DNA of 64,000 nt, from contig OZ025686.1 of assembly GCA_964019335.1 (NCBI GenBank), positions 372,001 through 436,000 of the forward strand. Reading direction: 5' to 3'. The notes beneath the pieces are model-generated. The model was not told where the DNA came from and ran no database searches. It was given only the letters and a program-made list of their open reading frames with translations. This document shows, one piece after another, positions 47,725-60,731 of this stretch (the stretch's first letter is position 1; each line of letters starts with the position of its first letter). Made by a program: the position numbers and the translations under genes. Source of the stretch: Diplonema japonicum. Taxonomy: Eukaryota; Euglenozoa; Diplonemea; Diplonemida; Diplonemidae.

Positions 47725-50078
47725 CTATCCATCCAAGTTCGGGGTCCCTTGTTTTAAATACCGCTGGAAGCTCGGCTGCTTCATATTGGAGGAGCTCCTC
47801 ACAGAGTTTGTTGTTGAGTTTGATGGGCTGCTTTTTGAACTCTTCGAATCGCTGCTGCTGAGAACAGTTTCTATCGCGCTGCTTCGGTTGGAAAATCGTT
47901 TGCTTCCGAAAGTGGGCATGCATTGTACTAAATCATCATCGGGCAGTTGTATTGAAAGATTGTTCGGCCGTTGTCGAGTCGAGGCGATTTTTCTAAAACT
48001 AGTTGGTCCTAGATTACCCGAGCTAAGTGAATGGGATGGTGAAAGGTAGTGTTGGTTCGGCGAGTTCGCAGCCCGAGAGCCCCGAGAACTCCTTGAGTGA
48101 GACGTTGCAACTGACATTCTAGAAGACTGCCGTCGTATCCCCCCTGGTTTTTCAACCCCGCCTTCCCGTGAAGGCTTTTCCCGCGCCTTCCCACCTTCAC
48201 CCGTAGACTGTCCGAACAAGAACGAACCCAACGTAATACCATCATCTTGCAGCATCATCGACATTAAGCTTTGCCGCCGCTCTTCATAATTTGACACATC
48301 GCTCCGCATCCTTCCTTTAGAATACCGCCTGACGTACGACACCTTTGTAATAAAACCCTCTTTGGATTCGTCTGGTTCGATTTCTACATTTTCCCGTATG
48401 TAGTTGTCGATGATGGAGCCGAGGGTGGGGTGTTCTAAAAGACATTTCTCGAAACCCCATTTCGGCAACACGAAAAGCATGACTGGGGAAGCGGTTGTGA
48501 CGGTGACGTCTCGCTTCACGTTCGTCACCAAAGCCAGCTCACCGAAGTGGCTTCCAGGGAGAAGGACTTGTATGCTGTCGTTGTCGAGCTTCACGTGCAG
48601 CTCACCGGATTGTAAAATCAGCATTTCCGCACCAATATCGTTCTTCTTGATGATGTCGATCCCTTCTAAAAAGACCTTCGGGACCAGCTCCACCATGAGC
48701 CGGTCCAACAACTGAGTGTCCGCGTTTCTAAAAATCGGTACCTTGGCAAATGTGGCGCGGGCCATCTCCTGGCTCACCTTGTACTGTAGGTCCTCTGGGA
48801 GGTCATCCAACAACGACGTCGCACCCACAGTTCCAGCAACCTTGAAAACTTGAAGATAGTATTTCTTGCACTCCTCTTGAAGACTCTTTGGTAGTGACAT
48901 GCTAGCCAGAGAATCTGTAACCTCATCTAACTTCTTCGCAAGCCGTGCCTGTGCGCTGTTGGACGACATGTCTGTGATGAGCGTTGACACCGTACCCAGT
49001 AAGCTGGTGTACATTGCTAGCCCTGCAATGGCTATACCGAGCATCAGGGCTGTTTGCACGTCTGACTCTGGGAAAACAGATAGAGACCCATACCCGCAGA
49101 GGTGTTTGATAGACCACTCGACACCCGTAAGGTACAGTGTGAAACCATTCGCGTTATTGAAATCGTACCGGAGCAAAGCGTTTACATTGGAGTTCCGCCC
49201 TGTCTCGTACGAGAGCACCATGTACCAACAGCAGGCGGAGGTGTGTGTCATCCCAAGGAAGAACAATATGTTCTGAAGAAGACGGGTGACAAGAGGCGAC
49301 ATTTGATGAACAAGAGAAAGATTGTCAATCACAACATCGAACCTATACCCGAGACAGCAAAGACCAACGAACTTAGTGACAAGCGGGTAAGGCATCCCGC
49401 CGAAAAGAAGCCACACTAAACAGCCGGTGGGGATGGCGGCAGCGATGCTGTATATGACCCACGCCGACCCGCGGCCTTGGGGATGCTTCGTGGAATGTTT
49501 GGAGAAATCGACAAGGTTGAAATTTTTGGCCTCCCAGACGAGACCCGCTATGTTGATGAAATCAAGTGAGAACTCGATGATTTCCCATCCAAGGTCATAC
49601 GCAGGGTTCACAAGCACACGGTACGTCACATTGAGGTACTGCACTACCGTCACCATGATCATCACCACAGAGTACCAGAAGTAAAGTGCTGCTCCGGTTT
49701 CCAAGCTTTTCACTGCATTTTTTTTTTTCGATACCACACTTGTTACTGATGAAGATGAAGATGATGAAGATGGTAAAGTAGCGCTCGATGTACGAGATGT
49801 TGTTGCACTGGGCTTTCTCTTCTGGACATGGGTCACACGGGGCGTTGGGGGTGCCAGTCTTGAAGGCACCTTCGTCAGTCCAGGAACAGGAAAGGGATAC
49901 ACACTGCTATTGCTGCTTTCATTCAGTTCCTCGAACTCAGCTGTGAAGAGATGCGACCCAGGGACCTTTTGGTTTTTTTTTTCTCTCTCCCCCACAACGG
50001 TTTTAAACACACCTTCTGCTTGGGGCTCAAAAGCTCCGACGAGCGCAATGACAACGTAGAGTCTGCTTGCAAAAGCAT
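47725..50078 (-). CDS. Voltage/cyclic-nucleotide-gated-type cation channel, 2 exons
   Basis: Predicted 768 residues. Exon 1 is 50078-50013 (MLLQADSTLSLRSS); the 47-nt intron 49966-50012 (GTGTGTTT...AAAG) changes frame; exon 2 is 49965-47725. A Ser-rich N-terminus precedes six membrane segments (YFWYSVVMIMVTVVQYLNV through ALMLGIAIAGLAMYTSLLG). The pore loop is GVEWSIKHLCGYGSLSVF, with filter CGYGS instead of TVGYGD/CIGYG. A C-linker (LPKSLQEECKKYYLQVF) and a cyclic-nucleotide-binding domain follow (ILQSGELHVKLDNDSIQVLL, GSHFGELALVTNVKRDV; the phosphate-binding Arg is not obvious). The ~200-residue C-tail is Ser/Arg-rich. S4 has few basic residues, so voltage sensing may be weak. The start could be further upstream. 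Confidence 0.85.
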
Positions 50079-50434
50079 TCCCAGGGAATGCCCTGCGGCT
50101 GCTGCGTTCCCTCCGCAATTTTATTTTTGTTTCTTGTCCCCCTCCCTTTTTTTTTTTTTTTTTAAACAATGAGTGAATTATTAACAAAGGAAAAGAAAAG
50201 AAACGAAAAAATGAGGGGGGTGAAGTGGGGATAACATGGAGCATGGGGAGAGAGGCAAAGAAGAGAAAAAAAAACGGGACAAGTGGGACAAAAAAAAGAA
50301 AATGGGGACACATAAGGGAGTATTTTTTTTTTTCCTTTTGAGAAATCTTTCACTTCTCATTAGGTTTGTGCTGGGGAGGGGGGAGGGGGGGTTTAAAAAA
50401 TTTCTTTCAATTTCTGTTCTAAAAATCTAAAAAC
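50079..50434. other. Intergenic, no gene seen
   Basis: Poly-T (50149-50163), A/G-rich and T-rich pieces between beta-tubulin's 3' end and the channel gene. Confidence 0.4.
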
Positions 50435-52547
<2,113 letters not shown>

Positions 52548-54360
52548 TTAACACACGGCGTTGATCTCGGATAGCTGTGAAATAGTTTCCCCCCCCCCCC
52601 TTTTTTTTCTCACCCATTTCTTTTGAAAATACCTTTTGACCCAAGAGAGGCCAGTCAGCAGCCTTGGGTGCCGATTCTTGGCCAACAACGTCCCAAAGAG
52701 TAATGTCGCCACCAGCATCGCCTACCGCGATGGACTTCCCGTCACCCGACCAGGCAAGACGGGAAGCCGCCTTGTTGGAGGTGGTCACCTTGCCAACAGA
52801 CATCTCCATTGTGTCAAGAAGGTTCCAGAGGGAGAGCGACCCTGTTCCATCACACGATGCGAACACACCGGGATGCACGGGAGACCACTTCACATCGTAC
52901 ACATAATCCTCGTATTCGTTGAACGAGAAGAGAGGCGCGTCCTTCTTCGAAGGGTGCCACAGCTTGCACGTCCAGTCCATCGACGACGTCAGTACTAAGT
53001 CCGTGTAGTCGTCACCCCCTGCTTGCGGGTTCGCGGGGTGGCAGTGCAATGACGAAATAGGACTGGTGTGCCCATCGAACAAGTCAGGTGATGGAGTCCC
53101 TGACGCCCTTGTGCATGACATCAGCCCGCCGTTCTCAAACCCGAGGTAGAACTTGTTGTTCTCTGTGTCGCGGAACGCCAGCGATGTGGCTTGGATCTCC
53201 CTCGGGACAGGTGTCCCGCCCACAGTCACCATCGGCTGCCACGTGTGTGTTTCAATAGGTGCGTTCATCTTCTCAAGACCCCACTGGCACATCTTCCCAT
53301 CGCTGGAAACTGTTACAAGAGAATGGAAGTTCACATTGCCCACCACATCCATCCCAACAACAGGGTGCGTGTGGCCATTCATAGTCAGTGGTGTAACACT
53401 AACAGGATCTGAACCCGACCTGGTGTCCCACACGCAGACCTGTCCATTGTACAGCCCGCCTATGAAGAGGTCTCGGTGGAACTTGCTGAACATGCATTTT
53501 GCGACGTCAGCGGGTGCTGTGAATGACTTGTAGGGGCGGTCGATTTTCATGTTCCAAACGAGGACCTGGCCTTCGACGTCAACGAGGGCGCCCTGTCCTT
53601 CGGGTTGCTTGTAGTACGAGGCGAGGAACCACTCCTGCACGGAGGGGTTGAAGTCGACGGAGGTGATGGGGCAGCCTTTCGTGATCTTCTTGGAGAGCTG
53701 TGCGTCATTGAACGTCTGGTTACGGATGAGAGGGTCGCCCTGCCCCCGCACAAAGACAGTCTCACTACTGTCTGTCATGCCCGGCGGCAGAATATCACGG
53801 TCGGTAAGAGCACGCTCCACGATAAAGGATGTCGTCTCGAAGAAATCGCGGAAGCGGTTCGACCGGAGGATGTCATGTTTCTGAGTGTCTGTGAGGTCCT
53901 CGGGCTCCTCGTTGTCGGATTCGGGGAGAGGTGCTTTTTTCTCAGTCGTGGGAGGTGTCAATGCTGCTCCCAGTACCGTTGCACGCCTTGCTGAATCCAC
54001 CTTAGGAGCCTCCTTTTCCACAGGGACGCTGGTGTCGATATCTGTTTGAACTGATTTTGGGTAGCTGTCAACTTTTCCAGCTGGTGCAACATTCCATGTC
54101 AAGGATGCGGGGAAAACTTTTGTCAAGTTTACAGGTTTGGGTACTATTCTACTTGCTTCACGTTGGGTGACGCTGCTTACACCGCCATACACGGGGGTTG
54201 TGGATGGTCGGCTGCTTTCTTCGGTGCTGGGGGTGCTTGCAGGTCTGGGCTCTGCGGGCTGTTGTGTGTTGTTGCGTTTCAGGTTGCTGCCGGCTTGTCT
54301 TGCGTTTCTCATCTCCTGCAGCTTTTTTCTCTTTTCTGCGAGCTCATCCGTGACGTTCAT
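52548..54360 (-). CDS. Cytoplasmic dynein intermediate chain (WD40), 2 exons
   Basis: 584 residues. Exon 1 is 54360-52633, exon 2 is 52574-52548; the 58-nt intron 52575-52632 (GTATTTTC...CACAG) sits in phase 0 eight codons before the end (LLGQK|LSEINAVC). The N-terminal helix DELAEKRKKLQEMRNARQ matches the dynactin/NudE-binding coiled coil of DYNC1I. A long acidic, Ser/Pro-rich linker is followed (from ~240) by a WD40 propeller: ITSVDFNPSVQEWFLASYY, QVCVWDTRSG, DGKMCQWGLEK, DWTCKLWHPSKKDAPLFSF, GSLSLWNLLD and GDITLWDVVGQE. It links dynein heavy chain to cargo and regulators. Axonemal ICs differ in the N-terminus, so the cytoplasmic type is favoured. Confidence 0.92.
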
Positions 54361-55541
54361 GGTGTGTGTTGTGTTTATGTATTTTTTTTTAAACAATATA
54401 AATTTTTTCGGTGTGAGCCCACCCCTCCCCCTCCCCACCCGCCTTTGTGAGACATGTAAAAAAAAATGTTGGTTTTTTTTTTTTATAAAAAAGAAGAATA
54501 CGGCAACAAGGGATACGGGGGGAAGTGGCAAGGGAAAGAAACGAGAAAGAATGGGGGCGGCTAAGGGGCTCTCGTAAAAGGGAGAAAAAATAGGGGAGGG
54601 GGGGAAAGGAGCTTTTAAAAAAAGGGGGATGGGGAAGGCAGGGGGGGAGAGAAAGAGGACCAGCAAATAGTTTTTTTCCAAGGAAAAAAAAAATTCCCCC
54701 CATTATCAACCTTTCCCTCACTGGTTTGGTGCAAATGTTGCTTTTTTTTTTCCCATTGTCCCTTAAAATAAAACACGGGAAAAAAAAACAGAATTACCTC
54801 AAAGGATCAACCCCCTTTTTTTTCCCTATTCTCTCATTTTTTAGAGATTAAAATGCCCGTTTCTTGTTGGCATAAATCGCATCCTACCCCCCTTACAGTC
54901 CATTTCTTGGGGGGGGGGGGGGGGTGAGTGCATTTAAGATAATTGCACAAGGTAATTTGAAAGGGTGAGAGTGGGGGAAAAGAAACCGAAAGGGGAAAAG
55001 TATTTACAGGGGGGGGGAGAAGTTACGAGCTAAAAAAAAATCCCCCCTCTTCCTTTTCAAGGAAAGGAAACCCAGCGGAGTGGCACCGAATAGAGAGAGA
55101 ACAAAAAAAAAGAAAAAACGGGGGTTAAACTGTGACAATCTTTTGGACCACCCATAAGGTTAAAAAAGGGCAAAACAAAAAAAAACAAAAAGGAAACTCG
55201 GGTTTTGCGATGAAAGAAAGAAAAACTAGAGGAAGAAGAAAAAAAAAAAACTGAAAACTCAAAAAAAAAAAAAAAATACACACACAGAAGAGAGATTAAA
55301 AAAAAAAGAGGAGGGAAATAAAACATTTCATATTTTTTTTTTTGGTTCCTTCTAAAAAAAAAACTTTTTTTTTTCTGACCCCCCACCCTTCACCCCCTCA
55401 TATCTGATTCCTTCCCCACACTTTTTTTTTTTTTTTTGTTTGTTTTGTTTCAATTATTAAATCTACGCATGGGTAATGGGCGGTCAAAAAAAAAAATATA
55501 TAATGAGTCCAACTCACAAAAAAAAATTTTTTTTTTCTTTC
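54361..55541. other. Intergenic ~1.18 kb, homopolymer-rich, no gene seen
   Basis: Many A and T runs and a G run of about 17 at ~54909-54925. Apparent open frames are Phe/Lys translation only. Confidence 0.45.
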
Positions 55542-57216
55542 TTAAAAAGCCAGATCTTCTTCTGAATCCGATTCGACGTAAGCTGGGAAACGAGGAGCAG
55601 GGGCACGACCCTTGCCGCTGAGGGTTGACACTGGAAGGGGGTCAGGTTTTGTGACAGGCAAGGGCTCGTGGGCTACGATCGGATCCTCAGACACCTCCTC
55701 CTCCTCATCATCATCATCATGCTCCGCATTATAATGACGGCGCGCTGATTCTCTTATAGTAGTTTCATCAAGAAGCTTAGCCTCTACTTGCCCTGCATGA
55801 GGCATCTGCGGTTGCAACAACACCACTGGATCTGTCTCGCGAGTCCACCCAGGCTTATCCGCCCTAGTGGCAATAGGGTTATGTGTTGATAAGGGAAGGT
55901 GATAGGAAGGCCTTGTGTTAACGCTATGAGGTGGGGAAGCTGTTCCTCCTTCACTCGCACGTGGGTATCCATTATCACTAACAGTTTGTTGCCTGGAAAA
56001 TCTTCGGGGTTTTCGAGTGGGTTTTACAAATTTCGGGGGTGGTTTCTGTTCGGTAATCTTCAAAGACTGCGACTTGGTGTGCTTTGTTGTGTTTGTGTGA
56101 AGCCTGTTCCATGTTGCTACTTGGTTGTACACTCTGGGTTGGACTTCTTTGATGGCTGGTTCTGCAGATGCTAGAACTCTTTGCGTTTCCACCTTCGAAG
56201 CCTTTGTCCCAAAGGTGGACCCAACTAAGGAGTAGCACCTATCAATGGGTTTCTTGTCTCGTTTTGCCCTATCGTGGCGAACGGTGGTGGCGAGGAGGTC
56301 GGCTTTTTGTTTTTTTAGAAGCGCGCTGTGTGTGTGAAGCCTGTTCCAGATCGCGTTTTTCTCGTCGCTTGTGATCGCCTGGCTCTTCGTCCTGCGGAAG
56401 GTGGTGTCGGGTGCGGTCCGCTTGTGAGGGTTCCGCCATTCCCAGGCGTCGGTTTTCTAGAGGGTTTTTTTCTTTTTTTTTTTTTTTTTTTTTTTCGAAG
56501 GCAAAAGAAAGAGAAAAAAAAGTTCACGTACCAAGCCACCCGCACCCCATCCTACCTTATAAATCGATTTCGGCCGTTTCAACGCCGAAAGGGGTGCTGT
56601 GCGGAGCGTATCGTGAAACTCACGGTCGTGGATGGAGGAAGCCACCCCACGCCAACGACCTTGGTTGTCCTGCCGTTTCAACGCCTTTTTTTTTTTTTTT
56701 TTTTTTTTTCTTTATATTAAACAACACCTGACGGTACAGCTTATCATGGACTCGAGAGGTGGTAGTAGAAACCCTGTAAGGGACGCCCATGGGAGAGTGC
56801 GCAGGGGGAGAAACAGGGTGGTCGTACGCAGGGGGAGGTGGTTCTCGTGAAATGGGAGAAGGCCGTCTTGGGGCAGAGAATGAAACAGGAGATGTTGGTG
56901 TGGATAAGCCAGCTGGGGAGACGGACCTGCGAGGCATAAAGGCTTCGTCAATGATAGCCTCCGTGTCGGAGGGGTACTTACCTGATGGTGCAAGGGATTG
57001 TGTTGTTTTAAGACCCCTCTTCCCCAGTCCGCCACCCAGGTCAAGGTGTGTCTTGACTTCGCTTCCGTTGAACTTGCTGCCCCCGGGCTGCGTGTAGCCG
57101 AGTCCCTCCATCGTCGCCCCCTCTTTTTGCCTCATATCGATCACCTCCCAGGTTTTTCCGGTTGATTTTTTCGCGCCCCCAACCATCGGCACAGGGTTCA
57201 CCCTGTACGAGGCCAT
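55542..57216 (-). CDS. Protein of unknown function with repeated WNRLHT motif, 3 exons
   Basis: 518 residues. Exons 57216-56728, 56684-56532 and 56456-55542; introns are 43 nt (GTGTTG...AAAAAG, mostly A) and 75 nt (GTACGTG...CTAG). For the second, an alternative donor at 56555 would remove eight codons. All joins are phase 0. The N-terminal exon is Pro/Ser-rich (MASYRVNPVPMVGGAKKSTG). The middle reads LYRQALKRQDNQGRWRGV, ASSIHDREFHDTLRTAP and DEKNAIWNRLHTHSALLKK. Downstream a second copy reads VATWNRLHTNTTKHTK. An acidic block (DDDDEEEEVSED) lies near the C-terminus, which ends SDSEEDLAF. The WNRLHT repeats separated by ~80 residues may bind a repeated partner such as microtubules; no family recognised. 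No single open frame spans the gene. Confidence 0.72.
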
Positions 57217-57383
57217 GATTTCTTTTTTTTCGGAGGAAAAAAAAAAGGGGGGGGACTCGCCCGTTCCCTTTTTTCCTTTTTTGAATGGATTTAATAAAAC
57301 GGGGTTGGAATCTTTTTAAAAAAGGAGGGGGGGGGGGAGCGAGAGTGACGAAACCGGCACTTTTTTTTGTTTCTTCTTTTTTT

Positions 57384-57598
57384 TTATTTAACATATGGTT
57401 TCAGGTCCGAGTCGGTCATGTCAGGCATCGTGAAGGTGTACAACTGCTCGGGGTCGTTATGATGATACCTTTTTTTTTTTTTTTTTTTTTTTTTTTGGTT
57501 GTTAAAAATAGTCTTGCTGCAACATACCCCATAGCATCTCGGTAACCTTTTATCTTCCCGATTTGGTGCTGATCTATCCATATAGGTGCATCAAGCAT
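57384..57598 (-). CDS. Very short protein, possibly mitochondrial mL41-like, 2 exons
   Basis: 51 residues. Exon 1 is 57598-57528 (MLDAPIWIDQHQIGKIKGYR), exon 2 is 57468-57384; the 59-nt intron 57469-57527 (GTATGTTGC...AAAAG) contains a ~26-A run. The joined end reads NDPEQLYTFTMPDMTDSDLK then PYVK. This resembles the [20 protein letters not shown] block of mL41, truncated after PYV. Upstream exons may exist, as the ATG follows a CACACAG acceptor-like site. The mL41 assignment is tentative. Confidence 0.5.
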
Positions 57599-57660
57599 TT
57601 TGAACAACTGTGTGTTTTGTTTTTGTTTTTGTTTTTGTTCCCCAAAAAAAAATTCAAAAG

Positions 57661-57754
57661 AAATCAGCTTCGGGAAAATGTGTTACTAATCAAAACCCAG
57701 TGGGCTCATCTAGGCAAACTAGATCAATTTTTAAACAAGGTTTGTCATCACTTT
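57661..57754 (-). ncRNA. Family A box C/D snoRNA, copy A4
   Basis: C box 57751-57745 and D box 57667-57664; terminal GAAA/TTTC can pair. Last member of cluster 2 in the transcription direction. See A1 for the guide. Confidence 0.8.
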
Positions 57755-57875
57755 CCTTTTTTTTTTTTGGAAATAAAACCTGGGAGACAGGTGAAAAGAT
57801 AACAGCACTATAGAAAGCTGAGTCATGGAAGCTAACCTACATTGGGAAATGGGGGAACCACCAGAAGCTCTTCTC

Positions 57876-57945
57876 ACCTCTCGGGACATTTGAACAGGAG
57901 TCACAGCACCATGGAAAGCTGAGTCCATGCCTGATGAACCTTTTT
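57876..57945 (-). ncRNA. Family D AGA-box H/ACA-like RNA, copy D3
   Basis: As D1. A degenerate partial second copy of the 5' half of the family (GCACTATAGAAAGCTGAGTC on the plus strand) lies at 57804-57824. Confidence 0.5.
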
Positions 57946-57965
57946 GTTTTGGGACAGTCAAAACC

Positions 57966-58028
57966 ACATCTAGTCGAGCCGCCGTGGCACCATGCCATGA
58001 ATGGGCATGCAACCCGGTGTGGCCGACA
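57966..58028 (-). ncRNA. Family C AGA-box H/ACA-like RNA, copy C4
   Basis: Identical in structure to C2, including the ATGAATGGGC loop. Confidence 0.7.
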
Positions 58029-58058
58029 ACTTTAATTCGTAATTTGGTTCGTTCTGAA

Positions 58059-58152
58059 TATCAGAAGGCTCTTCCTAATAACAAGTTTTTTTCTGTCACG
58101 GGTCGGTCAGAGTTGGATTGTTCGATGTGTGTTGTCAATCATCATCTTGAAT
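58059..58152 (-). ncRNA. Family B box C/D snoRNA, copy B5
   Basis: C box 58145-58139 and D box 58064-58061; both guides intact. Confidence 0.85.
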
Positions 58153-58181
58153 TTTTTTTAATGGGAACAACAAAAAAGAAG

Positions 58182-58276
58182 AAATCAGCTTCGGGAAAAT
58201 GTGTTACTAATCAAAACCCAGCGGGCTCATCTAGGCAAACTAGATCAAATTTTTAGACAAGGTTTGTCATCACTTC
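58182..58276 (-). ncRNA. Family A box C/D snoRNA, copy A5
   Basis: C box 58273-58267 and D box 58188-58185. The most divergent A copy (changes GCGGGC and TTTTTAGAC on the plus strand), all outside the D-box guide. Confidence 0.76.
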
Positions 58277-58343
58277 GTTTTTTTTTTTTTTCTCTCACGA
58301 AACAAATTATTTTCGAGGTCTTACCTGGTTGGGAGAAATAAAT

Positions 58344-58434
58344 AATCAGAAGGCTCTTCCTAATAACAAGTTTTTTTCTGTCACGGGTCGGTCAGAGTTG
58401 GATTGTTCGATGTGTGTTGTCAATCATCACTTTT
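58344..58434 (-). ncRNA. Family B box C/D snoRNA, copy B6
   Basis: C box GTGATGA 58430-58424 (the only B copy with G first) and D box 58349-58346; guides intact. Confidence 0.83.
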
Positions 58435-58476
58435 GTAAGTACTATCCAGCTGTTCTATTCTCATTCTTCTTTCTTA

Positions 58477-58570
58477 AGTCAGCTTCGGGAAAATGTGTCA
58501 CTAATCAAAACCCAGTGGGTTCATCTAGGCAAACTAGATCAATTTTTAAACAAGGTTTGTCATCATTCAA
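58477..58570 (-). ncRNA. Family A box C/D snoRNA, copy A6
   Basis: C box ATGATGA 58566-58560 and D box 58482-58479; guide intact, TGTCACT variant outside it. Confidence 0.76.
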
Positions 58571-58612
58571 TCAAAACACTTCTCTCTTCCAGCAAAAAAA
58601 AAACAAAGGAGG

Positions 58613-58708
58613 TATCAGAAGGCTCTTCCTAATAACAAGTTTTTTTCTGTCACGGGTCGGTCAGAGTTGGATTGTTCGATGTATGTTGTCAATCATCATC
58701 TTGGAATT
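58613..58708 (-). ncRNA. Family B box C/D snoRNA, copy B7
   Basis: C box 58699-58693 and D box 58618-58615; shares the GATGTATG variant with B3 of cluster 1. Confidence 0.84.
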
Positions 58709-58807
58709 TAAAAAAAATTTTTTTTTAAAAAATCAGCGTTTTTCCGCCACGAGCAGGTGGGTATACATTGGTCTTGGAAGCTCCAATGGGTAAGAGGGGG
58801 GATAACA

Positions 58808-58900
58808 GATCAGCTTCGGGAAAATGTGTTACTAATCAAAACCCAGTGGGCTCATCTAGGCAAACTAGATCAATTTTTAAACAAGGTTTGTCATCACTTT
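58808..58900 (-). ncRNA. Family A box C/D snoRNA, copy A7
   Basis: C box 58897-58891 and D box 58813-58810. From here to 59480 the sequence parallels 33106-33840 of cluster 1, spacers included. Confidence 0.78.
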
Positions 58901-58944
58901 TATTTTCTTCTTTTTTGATGTTTTACCTGGCTAAGAGAATCAAT

Positions 58945-59040
58945 AATCAGAAGGCTCTTCCTAATAACAAGTTTTTTCTGTCACGGGTCGGTCAGAGTTG
59001 GATTGTTCGATGTGTGTTGTCAATCATCATCTTGGAATTT
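58945..59040 (-). ncRNA. Family B box C/D snoRNA, copy B8
   Basis: C box 59030-59024 and D box 58950-58947; counterpart of B2. Confidence 0.85.
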
Positions 59041-59077
59041 TTTTTTTTTAAATGGGAACAACAAAAAAAAAAAGAAG

Positions 59078-59171
59078 AAATCAGCTTCGGGAAAATGTGC
59101 TACTAATCAAAACCCAGTGGGCTCATCTAGGCAAACTAGATCAATTTTTAAACAAGGTTTGTCATCACTTT
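59078..59171 (-). ncRNA. Family A box C/D snoRNA, copy A8
   Basis: C box 59168-59162 and D box 59084-59081; shares the GTGCTAC variant with A2. Confidence 0.78.
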
Positions 59172-59222
59172 CCTATTCCTTCCAGGTGCAACTTCTTATT
59201 TTCGGCACTACAACAGCCAACC

Positions 59223-59285
59223 ACATCTAGTCGAGCCGCCGTGGCACCATGCCATGAAGGGGCATGCAACCCGGTGTGGCCGACA
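59223..59285 (-). ncRNA. Family C AGA-box H/ACA-like RNA, copy C5
   Basis: Counterpart of C1; same boxes and stems. Confidence 0.7.
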
Positions 59286-59345
59286 GTGAAAAAAGAACGA
59301 GGGTGTGGCCTTTTTTTTTTTCAGTCAATATTTAATCCAACTGTA

Positions 59346-59457
59346 TCTGTTGTATTCTCAGCGGAAGTGAAGGGGATGAGGAGGGGTGACCCTCCCTATC
59401 CACTCCCCCCTCAGACATTAAACCACAGATAATCAGTCATCACGCTCAGCAACAGGA
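59346..59457 (-). ncRNA. Family E putative box C/D RNA, copy E2
   Basis: C box 59443-59437 and D box 59361-59358, with CTGTTG/CAACAG ends as in E1. Confidence 0.5.
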
Positions 59458-59533
59458 AGACAGGCGAAAGGTCTACTAAGCCATGGAAGCTAGCCTACAT
59501 TGGGAAATGGGGGAACCACCAGAAGCTCTTCTC

Positions 59534-59602
59534 ACCTCTCGGGACATTTGAACAGGAGTCACAGCACCATGGAAAGCTGAGTCCATGCCTGATGAACCTT
59601 TA
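59534..59602 (-). ncRNA. Family D AGA-box H/ACA-like RNA, copy D4
   Basis: As D1, with a different 5' flank. Confidence 0.5.
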
Positions 59603-59631
59603 TATTCGGTACCCTAAAAAAAGTAAAAAAC

Positions 59632-59694
59632 ACATCTAGTCGAGCCGCCGTGGCACCATGCCATGAAGGGGCATGCAACCCGGTGTGGCCGACA
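59632..59694 (-). ncRNA. Family C AGA-box H/ACA-like RNA, copy C6
   Basis: As C1 with the ATGAAGGGGC loop. Confidence 0.7.
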
Positions 59695-59736
59695 GGGGTA
59701 AAGAAGTCCGCATTCTCTAATTTGATTTGTTTTGAA

Positions 59737-59830
59737 TATCAGAAGGCTCTTCCTAATAACAAGTTTTTTTCTGTCACGGGTCGGTCAGAGTTGGATTGTT
59801 CGATGTGTGTTGTCAATCATCATCTTGGTC
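59737..59830 (-). ncRNA. Family B box C/D snoRNA, copy B9
   Basis: C box 59823-59817 and D box 59742-59739. First member of cluster 2 in the transcription direction; ends 40 bases after the stop of the preceding protein gene. Confidence 0.84.
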
Positions 59831-59869
59831 ACGCGTCGCCCTCCCCTCCCTCCCCTTCTTCCCTCTTGT

Positions 59870-60175
59870 TCATACTGATCGCGATCGTACGCCTCCCGGG
59901 GCTTCGTAGATTTTTTGGTATGGTCTGATCCACTGTGTTTTTTCACTTGAACCGTTCATTGATGACAGGTTTTTTGTCATCCAAGAAAATGTCAGGTAAG
60001 TGTCATAATCATATTCCTCTTTCATAAAGCTGGGCACTGTCCTCCTGGCCCGTTTCGCCTCTCCCGCATAAATATCGTTAATAGGGTGATGCGGCTCGGA
60101 GTCATTTACGCCCACTGTCATCGTTCCCTGATTCCACTTTGGTGTGGACAACAGTCGCATTGCGCTACGCTTCAT
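59870..60175 (-). CDS. Small protein, unknown
   Basis: 101 residues from MKRSAMRLLSTPKWNQGTMT to GGVRSRSV. It contains HHPINDIYAGEAKRARRTVP and KEEYDYDTYLTFSWMTKN. Charged, no signal or membrane segment, no family recognised. It sits directly upstream of small-RNA cluster 2 and could share a transcript with it. An intron inside cannot be excluded. Confidence 0.55.
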   Translation of the reverse strand: MKRSAMRLLSTPKWNQGTMTVGVNDSEPHHPINDIYAGEAKRARRTVPSFMKEEYDYDTYLTFSWMTKNLSSMNGSSEKTQWIRPYQKIYEAPGGVRSRSV

Positions 60176-60692
60176 TTTATTTTATTTTATTTTTTCCTCC
60201 TTTTTTTTAAATATTAGAGTAAACCAATGAAGAAATCAAAAACAAACAAAATAAAAAAAAAATATATATGAGTTAAAGGAGGCCGGTGTTGGCGGCGCCC
60301 TTTGAAAAAAAGAATGGAAGAAAGAAGAATAAAAAACTCGTTTTTTTTTTTTCAAATACCTATTTTTCCCCCCCTTCCTTGTGCGGCGTTTTCTTTTTTT
60401 TTCTTTTTTTTTTTTAAAAAAAAGGGTTGGGTGAATCATTTTTTTACTCTCTCTCGCTTTTCTTTTTTTCTTCCTCCGTATTTTCATAGCCCCCCCCCGT
60501 TCATTCATTGAACGTCGATATGAAGCAAGTGGGGGGTGGGGGGGATGGGTAAAAAAAAAAGGTTGATGTGCAACTGTGCTACTAATTGTGCACAAAAGGA
60601 AAGAGATGGGGGGGGGGGGGACGGAAAACTCTGGGGTTCCCCTTTACTTTTCTTTCTTCTTTTTTTTTGGATATTCGAAACAGACCAGACGG

Positions 60693-60731
<39 letters not shown>

